Counted from the stretch's first letter, positions 1-14,300 are shown. The stretch is DNA of 64,000 nt from Druceiella hillmani (GCA_039881145.1 JAYKKI010000077.1:3542501-3606500), one strand, 5' to 3'. A program made the numbers and translations. Notes: a model not told the origin generated them from the sequence alone.

Positions 1-39
1 TACTTTACTGCAAGCTCAGAAAACTAAACATACTGCATG

Positions 40-110
40 TTAACGGACGGACTTATTGCTGCAAGTTTAATCTCTTAGAGTCAACCATAATGAACCAAGT
101 GAAGAAAACA
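40..110 (-). repeat. SINE-A body fragment
   Basis: The stretch reading 'ggacttattgctgcaag...aatctcttagagtcaacca' matches the body of the tRNA-derived SINE seen more completely at 42.1 kb and 35.4 kb (there 'ggacttattgctacaagagcaatgtcttacagccaacca'). It is in reverse orientation. Only the body is present; the tRNA-like head is missing, so this is a truncated, diverged copy. Confidence 0.55.
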
Positions 111-1170
111 AGTACTCTTGTAGACTGTAAATGATTAGTAAACACTAATTAACGACACATACATAAATATATACATATTAATAAATTGACATAAGTATAA
201 AAATGGAGAGTTAATAGATAATTAAATAAAACAAAAGAGAAACAACGACACATTAGGGACAGGGAAGGAATAAGTATGGGGTATAGAAGGTATTTCGATC
301 TGCCGATTGTGATAGGTAATATAATTTCAGACGAATTTTGAACACAGACAATGGGCACATTTTATATTTGTGTTCAGCTGATTCAATAATCTAGTAGCAT
401 ATATGTTAAATAATTTTCCAATAATGTACTATGTTGAGAAATTAGGTGTGTACTTGATTTTGGAACGTAATTCAAGCTCATCAGGTGACAGGTATTGAAG
501 TTTAGATCGGAGGTATGAATGTGCAATGACATTATCGAGGATATTACATAAAAACTTGGAGGATTAAGTTTGCATCTATTACAAATCTTTAACCATTTGA
601 GTAATAATAGATACTCAAATATTTGGCCACATTTTTTAAACACAAGCCGTTTACCTTTTATAGCCTAATATTCAAAACAATAATATGGATATGTTATTCC
701 CGGCTCTAAAGAAAAATAGTGTGTTACCAGATTTTTTATCAAAAAGAAATACGAAGTACGTAAACCATTCAACTTAAATATAGAAAAGAAGATAAAAATT
801 TAGCAAAAGGGGTAGGGTGATATAAATAACTGAAATTTAGTCACAAATATAACAAAGTTGATCAAAGCAAAGGAAAATAATTTATAACACAAAAGGGAGA
901 GTAATAAATCTCAATTATTATTGATTTTCCAAAATAGTTTCTTTTTTCTCACTGTTACAATTGGAAACATTCACCAGGTAAATATCAAGAAAAAGTAACA
1001 ACTTTAGGTCAAAACAAAGTACAAATCTTAGGTGATTCTTTAGAAAATTATCAACGTAAGTCTAGAGAATACGTACAGGCAACTAGCTTCAATTCTTCAA
1101 TAAAACAAAACATTATATTGTAGCATAATACACTACATAAGCAGATCGCGATCCCTTTAACTCCATCTCA
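111..1170. other. AT-rich DNA, no supported gene
   Basis: I see only short chance reading frames of low-complexity composition (rich in Y, L, I, F, S), no splice-site-framed exon and no recognisable repeat. Confidence 0.6.
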
Positions 1171-1171
1171 G

Positions 1172-1395
1172 ATGTTGAATACATTTGGCATTAATTTTGT
1201 GGAAATTCATTTTAATTTAATTTTTATTCACAACTATATGGAACAACGTGATGTAAAGAGAAAGTTATCTTTACAAATTTCCCACCAGAAGATGTTGTCA
1301 TACAACGACACCTAGGACGTCGTAAAGAATTTAAATAAAGTAGAAATAATTCTACGTAAGTGAATAGTTAGTGATACTTTCATTTAGTTGTGAAA
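1172..1395 (+). repeat. Structured repeat family S, copy 1
   Basis: First of four related copies in the window. It shares with the copy at 52.2 kb the run 'ttgaata.atttggc.ttaattttgt.gaaattcatt', then the core 'ccacc.gaagatgttgt.atacaacga.acctagg' (1282-1322), then 'taaagaatttaaataaagtagaaataattctac', also found reverse-complemented at 44.9 kb. The core folds: gttgt pairs with acaac, and flanking acc pairs with ggt. This copy has CAGAAGA and GACAC where the likely consensus is CTGAAGA and GAAAC. A retroelement end is likely; the parent element is not known to me. Confidence 0.6.
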
Positions 1396-4300
1396 AATTA
1401 AATTCTATCTGGGATAATAAATCTCACCAACCTACAGCTATTTGGGTTCACCTGATACCTCTAACAAAATCTATAACGGTGCTATCTCCTAAAGTAAACA
1501 TCATTAGTTTCTTTTTAAGAATGAACTTGTTTTCAATATATACAAAAATACTTTTTCCTAATAAACTTATTGACCTCTAAATTCAACTTGGATTTGTGTA
1601 CGTGAAAATTTTCAGAGAATAGCCTAAGGAAGGCTGTCGTGGATGGAATAGAAGGAACAATAAAAAACTCTGGATAAACAACTTGCATATGAACATGACA
1701 TTACAAATGGTAGAGAAGTATAATATAAGTTTTAAAATCGTACGTGGAGACAATTATATATTTTTAATGAAAACATGAATTTTTTCTATGAATAATTTAA
1801 TTCCAATTGGCATGCGGACTATACCTTGTAAGCCACAAACTCAACAAGTAATCAGTCGTGCTCATTTACAACAAAATAAACCCAGAATACTCAGTTGTTT
1901 CTGTGGCATTAATAATGCCCAGCTGTGTAATTGCTTTACGCCGAACGAATAAACATTTCCATGTGTAAATAATACAGAGCACAATTCATTTGATAATATT
2001 ATAACGTTTTTAAGCGAAGGGATAGCTAGCTACAGGGACAGTTATTGAAACATATGACGGATTTATCAAAGATTCGAAAATATTTCGTAGCTTCTAGGCT
2101 TCATCTAGCTTCTCTTCGTTGCCTTAAGATTAGCAGAAATGCCGATAAATATGTAGCAAGTAGATATGTGAATACGTTTAATTATCCTGTTATTGGTTAA
2201 TTGTTCAATTGAATTTTATTGATCAGAATATTATTAATCGATGCAAAATTCCACTCAAATCAACAGTTGTAAGTAATATTGAATGAGGCATGTGAAATAT
2301 ATACAATAATGTACATAATTATAATATTCAGATACTCCTTTATAATTTTCGGACCCTTCTGACGGAAAAAATAAGCTGCCCAATTAGAACATTAAAGATC
2401 AATTGATAACATTACACATATATATTGATACTACTTTATTCTTGAGATTTCTTTCAATATTCGATAAACCGATAGAAAATTAAATTGGTTACATTATTTC
2501 CACAACTTTTCGTGACTGTATCTAAGAACATTAAGTTTACTAAAATATTTGTTTTAAATTAAATGTTCCTCGGAATATAGGTGCCGTTGCTAATCATGAA
2601 GGCGATTTAGTTTTTATCTTTAGCAGTAAAAAAATCTTCATCATTTACGTGTTTTTTGTGTATGTTCAATAAAGTCATTGCAGAAAAAGTCTTATCGGTA
2701 ACTTAATAGAGATAAAAAGTGAAAATGATACGATTTTAAGAAACATTTATTAGTTGTTTTTTTCTGTATAATTAACATGCTTTTAAAGAGCTTTAAATAA
2801 AAATATATCTATGCTGTTATGATGTTTTAATTTATTTTTAAGCACTTGCTATCGTGGGTGACGGAAATAAATTTTTCATATGCAAATAAAATTATGTGTA
2901 AATCATTTTACATTTTTCGTAATTATTCATTATTTTTAGTAAACTAGATAAATTTTTATAAAAAAATCCACGTTTTATTATAAAAAAGTACGATGTATTT
3001 TTCAACACTTTGCTATCTTGTGATAATCCGCTCCATTACGAGACGCAAATACCTGCTTTTTTTAGTCGTTACAAATAATTTAGAACCAGTCATATCTGAA
3101 TTCATTACACTATAATTTGTTGATCGCACTGAATTGATATATATTGCGGAAATTCATCCAAGGAAAGAGAGAAGTTTGTAGCAAAATGCCTAATAAATCG
3201 TTTGTGTATAAATTAAGTAGCTAGTCGTTTTAATAACATATTGTAATTAAGCCAATAAATTAAATTTTGTTTATATGTCATATACTCAAAAACACAAAAT
3301 GTCTTTTTTCATGTACCGTGTACCAAGTGAAACTTAACTAGCCCAGATATGAAGAATCAGTTCACCAGTAAGCCGTAAAGACACTAGCTAAATTAAATTT
3401 TATAACACCCAAACGGCGACTGGAAAGTAATATTCCGGAATAGGTATACTTGCGTTCCTAACTGTTAGCAGGAAATGTACATGATCAAAATGAATAGAAA
3501 TAAACATATCGACTTATTTAATCTCGGTTCATTCGTCAGTAAATCTTTCAAGTTTTTTAATACTTTTTAAACACTGCAAAAAAGACTTTTCTTTATACGT
3601 TTAACGAATCATTGAAATAATAACGAAATAATACTTTATTAATTTAGAAACAAATACTGAAAATAAAATTTGAGTTTTACAAAAGAAGTTTTAATTTTTA
3701 TACCTAATTTTATAATATTTGTTGTTTTATTTGCTAAAAGAACATTTATAGAGTTTAGTGTTTTGTTTGCAAGTTTATTTGTATGTATCACTTAAAGTAT
3801 TTAAATAAAATATAGATTAAACTGCAAAATCTTTGTTAACAGCCTCAAATAAATGACGTTGGTAGTAAAATTTTCATTGAAATACACCCTATAAAGAATC
3901 TTCAACCTTTTATCCCGACAAAATTCAGCTGTGTCAAACACTCCTGCTGCCTTTACTTGACTATAGGGTTGTATGCTATTTGAATGTTACTGATGATTGC
4001 TTAAATAAATTCATGAAAATGACTTCACAATTTGCACATTCACTATATTATCGCCGAACGGAGATTTCGTTCTCTGCCTTTTCTTTGAGCTATTAAAGTG
4101 TTCTCGTAGCCTAGGCTATCTTACGTCAAAATTCTCAGTATTAGGTACGTATGGTCTTGTACTCCGCTTTAAAAATCTCCTCACTGCTTATCCTCAAACA
4201 TGAGATCTTTTTCTATGAATATTTCTTCATTATTAATTATGCTAAACTGTTAAATAAATTGGATTCCTATATCTAGACACAAGAAATTCACACGTCAATA

Positions 4301-5435
4301 GATCGTTTGAAAAAAAAAGCTTTCGTAACTACCATTCGTAAGTCACCCCCGTTTCCTTTCAGGCTTTCTCTCCTAAATTCTGTCCCTCTCTGTTATCCTT
4401 ACCAATGTATTTTTATTAATACATTGTTATCTGTAATTTTTGTTACCTTTAAATTTTCCATCTTATTTTTTGCAATCATATTCGCATTTGGTTGACATCT
4501 TCCACAACATAATTTATTTTTTACTTGGTGCTTTGATTAACTGTAACAAAAAGTTTGAATTACGAACTTACATATTGAAAAAGAAAAAATAAATAAATAA
4601 AGCAACAATATGACCTTTGTTGCCAGTTTTTAATTTTCTTTTAATTAAGACTTAAAATATACATAAAGTCACTTTTCTCGGATTGAAACCGAGGTTTTTT
4701 GAATATTTTTAAATTTTTTGTGTGAATATTTTTTATTTGACTCATGCTTTGATGACAAATTTCTTCTCGACGTCCAACAGTAGTGACCAATCATTAACAC
4801 ACTTTGTCCTAGCTAATATCCTCGCTCCTTTTCTTTCACGTCTCAGTGGAAGCTTTTCCTCTGTTCTGAGCTAACTATACCCAGATGTTCATGATAGCAA
4901 TTTAAATGGAAAACATTTTAAGACTTGTGTTATATTCCAAAATATCGAATTAGGTTATATCAATTCTATGAGCAATATGTCTTTTTACAGAATTCATTCG
5001 GGTCTTTCTATTAAAACCTGCTATATCGTATAAACGAAAGTAGGAACCATCGTTATGGTTTTACTATTTACACCAAACCAAGGGTATTCTAAACCTCTAC
5101 TCTACTTCTTTCTACACTTAGTCCAATTCTTCAAATATCACAGTTATCTCTACTCTTGAATTATTAAAGGACAATTAATAAAATTATTACAATTTCTAAT
5201 AAAATCAGATTTTTCATATCCATATTTGAAAATTTAGAGGGGGAGAGACCACGTTGACCATCACTCTGAAAATAAAGTTTAAAAATGAAAAATCGTCAAT
5301 GAAATTTCCATTTCCTTTTAAAATACTCCATTCAAAGATACTTTATCCAATGTCATACACGAAAAAATTATCATCCCGGCGTTAGTTGTATGCAGAAAAG
5401 CATGCAACACATGCAATACATTTCTGCATTTTGAG
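1396..5435. other. AT-rich DNA, no supported gene
   Basis: Long unstructured AT-rich stretch. Reading frames are short and biased to F, I, K, L, N and Y as expected from base composition. I recognise no coding relic, SINE head or terminal repeat. Confidence 0.5.
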
Positions 5436-5439
5436 GTCT

Positions 5440-5545
5440 CTGTTCACAAAATTCCATAGCATGAATCTGAAACTGTAAAAAATGTGACGCTGTGACAAAT
5501 AGACGGACGGACGGACATGACATAAGATAAGGGTTATTTGGATAC
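5440..5545 (+). repeat. Lepidopteran repeat fragment with GACGGACGG run
   Basis: The segment 'tgacaaatagacggacggacggacatgac...aagggtt' resembles the conserved 'gacagacggacagac...tataagggttccg' segment of the interspersed family seen at 14.6, 30.2 and 56.2 kb. It is short and diverged. Confidence 0.35.
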
Positions 5546-7367
5546 GAAATTATGTTGTTTACGTCAAATGAAGACAATTTTTTAAATAAATTTATCAAAA
5601 AATGTCTGCGTGTTGAATAAAAATTTAGATTTTTTTAAAATTTCTTTCTGCGTTCAATAAGTTCGACTTAAACCATACAATAAAAAAAATTAAATTCGGA
5701 CTATTATTTTTCGAGGAATCACCAAGATCGATTCGGAAAAAAATCGTTTGAAAAAAAGCCCTGGCACACCAATTACGTCTGGAAGCAATAATTTTTTTCT
5801 ACTTCCCAATCATTTCCGGTCCTCCTCCGCTGTCGCCATTATTTGGAATTATTTGGAATTTTACAGCCTTTATAAGCGCAGTCGTCGTAAATTGCATCCA
5901 TCTAAAAGCTGACCAAAAGGTGTTACCTTTTGATTTGCAAAATTTATCTTTGTAGCAAAAAATTACTATCATTTACTGTACATTAAGGAATATTGCACTA
6001 TGCGCTTGTAATACACGTGTCAGTTTGCATTTGCACTACCTGCCATATTAAATCGAATTTAACTGTGAAAAAAGTATTCTGATACTATCAAATATTTAAA
6101 GTATTTTCATGCCTATAATAATTCATTTTCAAAACTTATACAGGATTAAAGAAGTAAGTATTACAGTTGCTTTATTTTTTAATAAATTCTAAAATTTCGA
6201 CCTATTTGATTATACTTCCCCACACTTTTCACTTTTGGTTTTTGAATTCCTATCCCCAAATGACAAAATCAGTAAACAGTTTTGTGATATCCGGTCGTCG
6301 GTCTAACCCTCCAAAGTTGTCGGTCTAACTCCAAAGGTTTGCAAAGAAATTTCATAAACTCTTTCTGCAATGAAATTTTTTAGTGAAAACTTCTTTAGGC
6401 TCATTGAGCGATTTCTGGTATCGAAAATCTTATGGGTTCGCGTCACCGATATGCTAATGGGTAAAATTGCGTCACCGGCATGCTGTAATAGCAACATATC
6501 TGCAGCTATAAAGATGACATGTTGTGCAATATTAGTGATGTGTATATCTATACAAGTACGGTTAAATTGACTACATGGAAAGTTCATAATGGGCATTGTT
6601 TACATTGTATTTTAGTTTGATTACTATTTTAATTGTGTAATTGTAGGATTTCTGTGCAGTACTAAATATGTTAATATTTTTATATATCATTTTAATTTAC
6701 AAATGATGAAATTTTAATTTTTTATTCTGCAAATAATTTGGAAATTCAAAAAGCATTTCATAGTTTTAAGTTTTTACTTCTGTCGGTAGTCCCCGTGACT
6801 GCCCATGTCATTTAGTTTCTGAACACGTTGTACGCTCAGTTATATATTTAAATCAATACCGCAAAAACGAAAATCACTTTATCATTCAACGCTTATTATA
6901 CAAGATCGGATCAATTAATTTCATATATGTTTTTAATTTGTCATTTTGATCTCTTTATTACGTCCATGTATTGAGTGCATACGACAGTAGTATGAAAAAC
7001 TTACTTCTTGAATTTGGTTTGCATATTTCGAAAAAGAAATAGATTTTATTTTCGAGCTAAAATTGCATTTTTTATCCTCCATTTTAAATTTAGAGCTTGC
7101 TTTTTAATAAAAAGTGACATTCACATGACTCAGGCAAATATTAATGACGCATAATGTGTATAATTGAACATTAGAGGTACCCACTAACATACATACTTAT
7201 GCAAAGAGATAATCCTTTTTTTCTTCTCTATATTTAAATAAAAAGGCAAATCAATTTTGATAGCACCATTTTTTGTCAAAGCACCGGACAGATGTTATAA
7301 CACACTCTAGTTCATCTGGTCAATGACCCTTTGTATTCAATTTGATTGGCCAATTTTTTTTCACAAT
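5546..7367. other. AT-rich DNA with minor duplications, no supported gene
   Basis: At 6297-6345 'gtcggtctaac..ccaaag' occurs twice in close succession, and at 6438-6485 'gcgtcaccg.catgct'-like words are repeated. Overlapping reading frames on both strands at 6303-6596 have no recognisable domain and are best read as chance frames. Confidence 0.5.
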
Positions 7368-7410
7368 ACAGATAACAAAGCGATCCTCACAGGATCGCTT
7401 TGTTATCTGT
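7368..7410. repeat. Perfect 20-bp inverted repeat, 3-nt loop
   Basis: Left arm 7368-7387 (acagataacaaagcgatcct) and right arm 7391-7410 are exact reverse complements around the loop 'cac'. There is no poly-U tail or gene beside it, so a transcription terminator is unlikely. See the finding on recurrent hairpins. Confidence 0.95.
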
Positions 7411-8660
7411 CTTTCCGAAGTTAATATCAAATCCATGGTCTATGTGCCCCTATAAAAATTCACGCTTCCAACTCAATGCAATAAAAATATATAGTCCTTT
7501 ACATTTAAAAATTACTCATTCATAAAAACTTCTGATCGTGCTTCTCGTCTACCTAGACTCTTGATATTTCATATGAAGGAAGATCTCATAGCCCAAGTAA
7601 AGGAAATTATGGGAAAATCGTTCACTTATAATTCAGTTTTAATTATTACGTGACTAATTAAATTTTTTGTAGTTCGATTTTAATTTTTTCTTTTTGTATA
7701 TTTGTAAATAACTAAGCTTTACACAACTAAGCTTTACTTTTAAGTTCTATTCGTTCTTTCGTTGGTGAAATAATTTTCTCATTTTGAAATCCTATTTGCC
7801 CCTAAAATGTTTAAAAACCTTAGAAATAATAGTTATTCTGCCAAAATGTTCATTTTAACCGACTTCGGACGCATTACTTTAATACGCTGATTATGTGAAA
7901 TGACTACGGCACCCTAATCCTTTGTGTGTGTCGACACGCTCTTGGCCTTTTGTTATCTTTATTTATATGCACACCACACTGCAGGCACGTTACAAAATTT
8001 ATTAAAACTTATCTTCCGTTAATTTTCCTAGTTTTGAATACATGTTACTTAACTCCTGGCTTTTGTTTTTTACATATTTAACGATACCTAACAAATCAAA
8101 TGATGGCCAGCCAAATTATTCAACTTTGCGCAGTTGATGTATGTCTTTCATACAGTCGATGTATTTATCTATCCATAATCCCATATGTACATAACTTAAC
8201 CTATCTTTTAACAAAAATTTGAAGTATGGAACTTTATAGACTAATATTTATTTATTTATAGTAATTATTGATATAATGGAGGATGTATAACAGGTGAAAG
8301 GCGTACAAAATATAATTAATAAGTACAATATTATTTCGTTATTTATTTTTCCATTTCGTACAGACAAAAAAGACATATTAATAAGTTTTATTTTCATCCG
8401 TTTTGGGATTCTACACGCCAGCCCCTTTCGTTTCATGTCCATTTGAAGGGGATTCTTTTTCAGTTGTCAAGTTATTTCTTTACCAAGAATCATTAAGCGA
8501 AATTAATAACTTTAATTGTGAAGACATTACAGACAGAGAGCCGCACAAACAAACTCAATTTCGCATTTATAGTATTTATTTAATTATTAATTTGTTTTCA
8601 TTAATGTACAAATAAATAAGGCGAAAAAAATAAGGAATAACAAGTAGAAAAAGGAAAGAA
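7411..8660. other. AT-rich DNA, no supported gene
   Basis: No domain, repeat head or splice-framed exon recognised. Short opposing reading frames around 8250-8615 have ordinary AT-driven composition. Confidence 0.5.

Positions 8661-8663
<3 letters not shown>

Positions 8664-8703
<40 letters not shown>
8664..8703. repeat. (TA)n microsatellite
   Basis: About 18 uninterrupted TA dinucleotides preceded by a short TG run. Confidence 0.97.
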
Positions 8704-8706
<3 letters not shown>

Positions 8707-9874
8707 AAATGTTTATTATATATTGACAAAAATTGATGATACGGACAGGATTTAAGTGGAGTGGTATTTAATTTCCATTTCGATTATACATCTCGAGCCG
8801 ACTTTACGTCAATCAAATTTACTTTTTTGCCTCAGTTTTTTTCGGCATGATTGTAACAGTTGATAACTGTAACTTCATATAGTTCTTTCGTTATGTGAAG
8901 TTCATTTTTACACTTTGTCATTACATCTCTGCGTCCTATTTATTTTTAATGACAAAATATTTCTTTGCTCATTGACACAATACCTACGCTTCCCATAAAC
9001 AAGGCACCGTCATTGTTGTATTATTTGAAAAAAAAAGAGACATACCAAAACTTTGTTTATCCGTAAAGTCATGGATAATTATTTGATCAATTGCATTCTC
9101 AGTCGTATTTTATCAATAGATCTGACAACAAAACCTTTGCAGAAAAGCACTCCACGCTGACACGATCTTTTATAATTAAAATTTACCATTAGCGTGCACA
9201 AGTGCACGATCATCATATTTACTACGATAATGTAATTAACATAATGAACATGTACTCATGGTAAATATATTATTAGTTACAAGATGTTGAATAATGAAAA
9301 CCCCTATCGTAAAGGTTAAAAATACATTTCGTCATTGTACTGCAATCAAAGCTACAATCCATGATCGCATAAACTATATATCTCATTGAAACCGCCTCCT
9401 GTTAGGCATCACCTCATGTGAGCAAGAACAATCACTTTCATTTAATTGCGACCATTTTATGATAACCCTACATATATATTTCTATATGTAACAATGAACT
9501 AAACAAATCCCCTATGTGACATTTATCAAAATCTAAGTTTCATTTACCATGTATTCGGTATTAAAATTGCAGACTGCACATCCACACTACTGTGCGTCAG
9601 CGGGAGAAAAATATCCGACGGATACTTTTATGTAGCTGCAGATGATTCCCTTGCAAGCAATCGCAGTTGCCAAAAAAAGTGTTATTTTCCTTCATATTAA
9701 ACAAATGCTAGGAGCAAACTTTTAGAGCTTTTAGATCGTCGATATATCGATTTGTCCAGATTAGGGACACATATATATTAACAATGAAATCGCGTGCACA
9801 AGCCAGTTAGTAAAGTTTCAATTCTTCATTTTTAACTCTTGAAAATAGCAGTAAAAATATTTTACTTAAATTTG
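8704..9874. other. AT-rich DNA, no supported gene
   Basis: No recognisable element. A small palindrome around 9735-9750 (cgatatatcg) is within chance for this composition. Confidence 0.5.
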
Positions 9875-9982
9875 ACACGTTATGTTATCTATGTTATGTC
9901 AATAACTTAGATAACATAACGTGTGTTATATTTAATATTAATATATAATTTCATGTAATGTTATCTAAGTTATGTCAATAAG
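9875..9982. repeat. Perfect 17-bp inverted repeat plus direct repeat of the loop side
   Basis: Arms 9875-9891 (acacgttatgttatcta) and 9908-9924 are exact reverse complements with a 16-nt loop. The left-arm/loop sequence 'atgttatcta.gttatgtcaataa' recurs as a direct repeat at about 9958-9981 with one difference. Both relationships arise from the same short sequence, suggesting successive local copying events. Confidence 0.9.
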
Positions 9983-10105
9983 AATATGAGAACAATCATT
10001 CATTTCAAAAAAATCATTTTATGGTAATTATGTTGGTTAATTTAAGTTTTGGGTTTTAAAGACCTTCCAGATTTAAAATATACACATACTACTACATTCA
10101 CGCGC

Positions 10106-10146
10106 CCACACACACAAACACACACACACACACATAGGTGTATGTA

Positions 10147-10179
<33 letters not shown>
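10106..10179. repeat. Compound microsatellite (CA)n-(TG)n-(TA)n
   Basis: Runs of CA, then TATG/TG, then TA dinucleotides in series. Confidence 0.95.
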
Positions 10180-10849
10180 CTTATATATTTTACTCAATGT
10201 ACAAACCTGACTACATTTTGATACATTAATAAAATATTCTGGTTAAAAGACACAGATTTCTCTTCAAATAAAATAAAATTTCACCTCAAATGGTATACTA
10301 AACTATGGACATTAATAATCACATGCACAAGATTTGAGATTATTAAAGTTTTCTCTCGACTGCGTGGAAACAAAAGAAGGATTACGTCTTTCAGAAATAT
10401 ATTTATACGCGTATTAATATCAGGCATGAGTACATGTTTGTATGTTTATTGCCTAATACAACCTGAACAGCTCAAGTTACTTTCATTTCCAAGATGTCGT
10501 TAAATTTGCTTTAGCTTCCAAAATATCACTTCCAGAATATACGATGTTACTTGGAATTAAATATAACGATCACTGTGAAGTCATGGATGCCATTAGCCAT
10601 CTCACCGACACACAGTAGCGAGCTAGAAGAGTCATATGGATAGAGTGCTTGATAATTATATGTAAAGTGTCATAATATATAGTATATCTATTTCGAAAAA
10701 CAAACTTGGGTACGTTTTTAGAAATATAACTTGATTTAAAAGTTTGAAAACAACACTTGATTTTTTGTTGTCATAAACAAAAAAATGCACAAGAAAGTGA
10801 AAACAATGAAAGAAGTTTTCCTAATTCTGTCAATATTTCCATAATCAAT

Positions 10850-10920
10850 GATCTGCAGGCGAGATTAGATAACGATTAATAAACAAACATCGAATGTGGA
10901 TCGAATCTCGCTTGCAAATC
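10850..10920. repeat. Imperfect 17-bp inverted repeat
   Basis: Arms 10850-10866 and 10904-10920 pair over 17 bp with two mismatches around a 37-nt loop. The core gcgagatt/aatctcgc is exact. No adjacent terminal duplication identifies it as a transposon end. Confidence 0.75.
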
Positions 10921-11084
10921 ATTACTTAATTAAATTGACAAGATTGTTAAAACTTGTTTCTTCGTTTTAAAATTTTTCGTCTCTCTATCTATATATGTCT
11001 ATCTTTTTGGTTTTTAATAACAATTTAATTTCATTGAATAAATGATGCAAGTATTTTGATTCAATCTCGTGTATATTATGGCCC

Positions 11085-11380
11085 TCCCTTGCCACCAGGA
11101 CGCTACTCTCACTATCTTTCGGCAAGCCTGGTGGAACGTATCCTCTTCATCCGGCTTCCCTTGCATACCGACAATCTAAAAGCTGACCTAGATTTCAGGG
11201 AAAACTCGCCTCAGTATTTAAACGTTATATTATAAAAACGACAACTCTCGGCTTCATTCTCGAGTCTTTTATCATTCTGCCACTAGTTTTAAATTTAAAT
11301 ATATTTTTGCGCTCTTCTGTTGTTATTTAATTACTTATTATTTTCGTTATTTATATTATTGGGTTTTACGATTATGAGTT
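11085..11380 (+). promoter_or_regulatory. Promoter-like, possibly LTR-derived block
   Basis: A GC-richer stretch (11085-11185) is followed by TATAAAAA at 11231 and then 'ctcggcttcattctcgagtctttt', the layout of an LTR U3 with its TATA box and start region. It stands out from the surrounding AT-rich DNA. I see no primer-binding site, polypurine tract or paired LTR, so an old solo LTR or a promoter-like chance sequence are both possible. The word 'atctaaaagctgacc' recurs near 5906. Confidence 0.3.
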
Positions 11381-14300
11381 AAATATATATTCAAAAGTCT
11401 GAAATTCGCGTTGAACGTGTAATACAACTGTCAAAAATAATGATACAATTAATATTCTCACATTTCCACGAACTCAAAATTTAAATTTGAAGTAAGGTCA
11501 CAACTTTTAATCAGAGATGTTATCACTTATACCATTTGCTGCTTTAGCTATAACATATATATTTATTTACCTCGAGTTGAAACAAAATAATTTATAACCG
11601 CTGCTTTAATTCATTACAATGCTTCTAGCTAGACACTCCATTCCAAAAATCTCAAAGCATACATGAAAATACGCAATAAAACAGTATGACGTAAGCAACT
11701 AATTAAATATATATAATTAGTTGCGAATAAATAATAATACTAATTTCAAATGGAATCTTTGCCATAAATTGCAATTATTAATTAAGTGCAAAGCCGGATA
11801 TTCGTTTTATGAACATTTTTATGACGATAGAACAATTTTATATGCCGATGTAAAAAAATGAGAAAAAAGACGAAAACTTTAAACCCGAGCAAAAAATAAG
11901 CAAAGATTTATCCGGATTTAATATATTTATATCCAGTTTGACCAGGTTTTGAACAATGTTTATTATTAAAAATGCAGCCGCCATCCTGGCGAATTGTTCA
12001 AACGAGATTTTCGGCCTCAGTGGACACTTCTTCTTATTTATGAACACGAATATAAACTCTTGTTCAAGAATCTTTAATCACCCTTAACAAATTTTAAGAA
12101 ATACCTAAAATCAGGCTGAAAACTTGTATCTTAATAGTGACAATTTCACCTATTAGTAATAATGTATTTAAATTATTTAATTTCAATGCTTGGAATTTAT
12201 TTAATTTTTCTACTTCATTTTCCTGAGGTTTGTGTGACCTTTGATATTTGATCTTGACTGTATTATAAGTGAACTGTAATATTGAAAATTAAAAGACACG
12301 TAACGCCACATATAATCATTATGAAATAAATTATTTTGAAGTAAGTACGCTTCGTGTTAAAATTTCAAATTACCATACCTTCTTTTTAGCGGGCTGTTGC
12401 AAAGTAGTATGCTACGTCGTATCCTACAGCATCCATTAGTTAAAAATCTTTTAGCATTCCTTTCGCGATCTTGCGAGATACCGAACAACCAAATATAAAA
12501 AGAGACGAAACGAAAATTTTAAAAAGAATATTTCATAACTTTTGCTTCAATTATGTCTTACTAAGACATTTTTAGTAAATGTCTTTAACGTACAGATATT
12601 CTAATTCCGCAATTTCATTATATAGTATACACCCGTCAGCTATACTCATGTAGCCGTAAAAAGTTCAAAATAATATTCAAAAATATATAAGTGTTTATTT
12701 TGTGAAATGTGTTTATTTTGTGAAATACAAAATATCATTTGGGTCAATATTACGAGATAATAAATAAAACTTGGAGGCACAGAAATTGTTCTAATCTTTT
12801 ATCCTCACTAAAATAATAAAAAATGTAAACATATTTTGAAGGATATAAAAACTTTTTCACGAAAATAAATCAACTAATGATAATGAGTAAGTTCTATTAT
12901 TCTACGTGAAATTACCTCTGTAACGTGACATATTTAACGTGACAATTGAACCTAATATCCTAATATCCTCCTCTTACACCTTTTCTTTTAAATATAGGAT
13001 TTAAACTATATTTTTAATAACAAAAAGAAATAAGTAATTGTCTCAAGAAATTAATAATTAAAATGTTTCTTATAATCTCTGTCACTTATACCACTCTCGC
13101 TTGAATTGGTTTATAACCAGCTTTGGTCTGCGTAGAGTCCTTATATTAAAAGCAATTTATCACAAATGAGTATGAACTAAAATAGTAACAAAAAATGAAC
13201 AAAAGTAAAAAAAAATATTTTTACTTGCAATATCGACGGGCGTGTTTAAATAATAAAACTATGTTTAAACTAATGATAAAACCATAAACAGATTTAAATT
13301 TATTTGCAACTATCTATATGATTGTGAAAACAGAATTGGCAGATGTACGCGCTGTATTCTATAGAATCTCAAAATAGTGTTTTAAAGAACTAGTGTAAAT
13401 GCTCTTTAACTTCCACTATATCCATGGATTGTATGATCTTAAGTTGTTCATTGGAACGTACACCAATATATTTAACAACCTATACTAAACATGTCCAATT
13501 GACCTTGAACTTGTACCCAACAAATTAAAATTAATTTTTTTGTTTGTAACAACTTTTTTTTATTTTGTATGCGTTTGGTAGTGCAATGATTGATATTATG
13601 ATTGCCGAAAGAATAATCGTTTAAATAAATTTATCTTAAGCTGGGGAACTGTGGAATTGCATTAGAAGTACCGATACCGTAAATCTCAAGAGCTATTCAA
13701 AGGTTAATTAATTAAAATAGTATTGTTAATAAAGTCCATAAACTATGTTCATATATTAGAGAATCAATTCGCAAAAGGAGTACGAGATTACCAATCACGT
13801 GCCTACGATGAATAAAAGCTACCACGCCGGATGATTACTAGAGCATAAGTATTCTAATATATATGATGTAAGTAAACGACCAGAGGCTCAGAACACTGCT
13901 TCTCTCCGATCTACCCAAATCATGTAAATCAATAATTATTACAAAAGAAAGTTTCAGTATGAAAATTAGCCCTGATTCAGCTAAAGCAAAAACAAAAACA
14001 TCATAACAGCTTTTTCTATAAAACAACATTTTCAAACAAAAGACAAAAAAAAATTCAAAATAGACCTCGTTGTTACAGTTGCAATTGATTTGGTCATGTG
14101 AGCACGGAATGCGAGTCGAAAGTAAGCAAAAGATACTTTAAGAAATCAAAAAACTCAAGTTTTTCTACTGCATTTATCGCTTCAATGAATAAGAGTGATA
14201 CTTTGTAAGCAGATTACGACGTTTCCATAAACGCAAAAATATACGGCAACCGAAGACGATTAGCCACTAAAGCTGAGAAGTAGAGACGGCGTTACTTATC

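Noticed and set aside
6303..6596. 97-codon minus-strand frame overlapped by a plus-strand frame
   Set aside because: No motif, no splice context, and overlapping frames on both strands are expected in a locally GC-richer patch.
7368..7410. Hairpin as a transcription terminator
   Set aside because: No gene next to it and no U-run; the context is eukaryotic and the same type of hairpin recurs at unrelated places.
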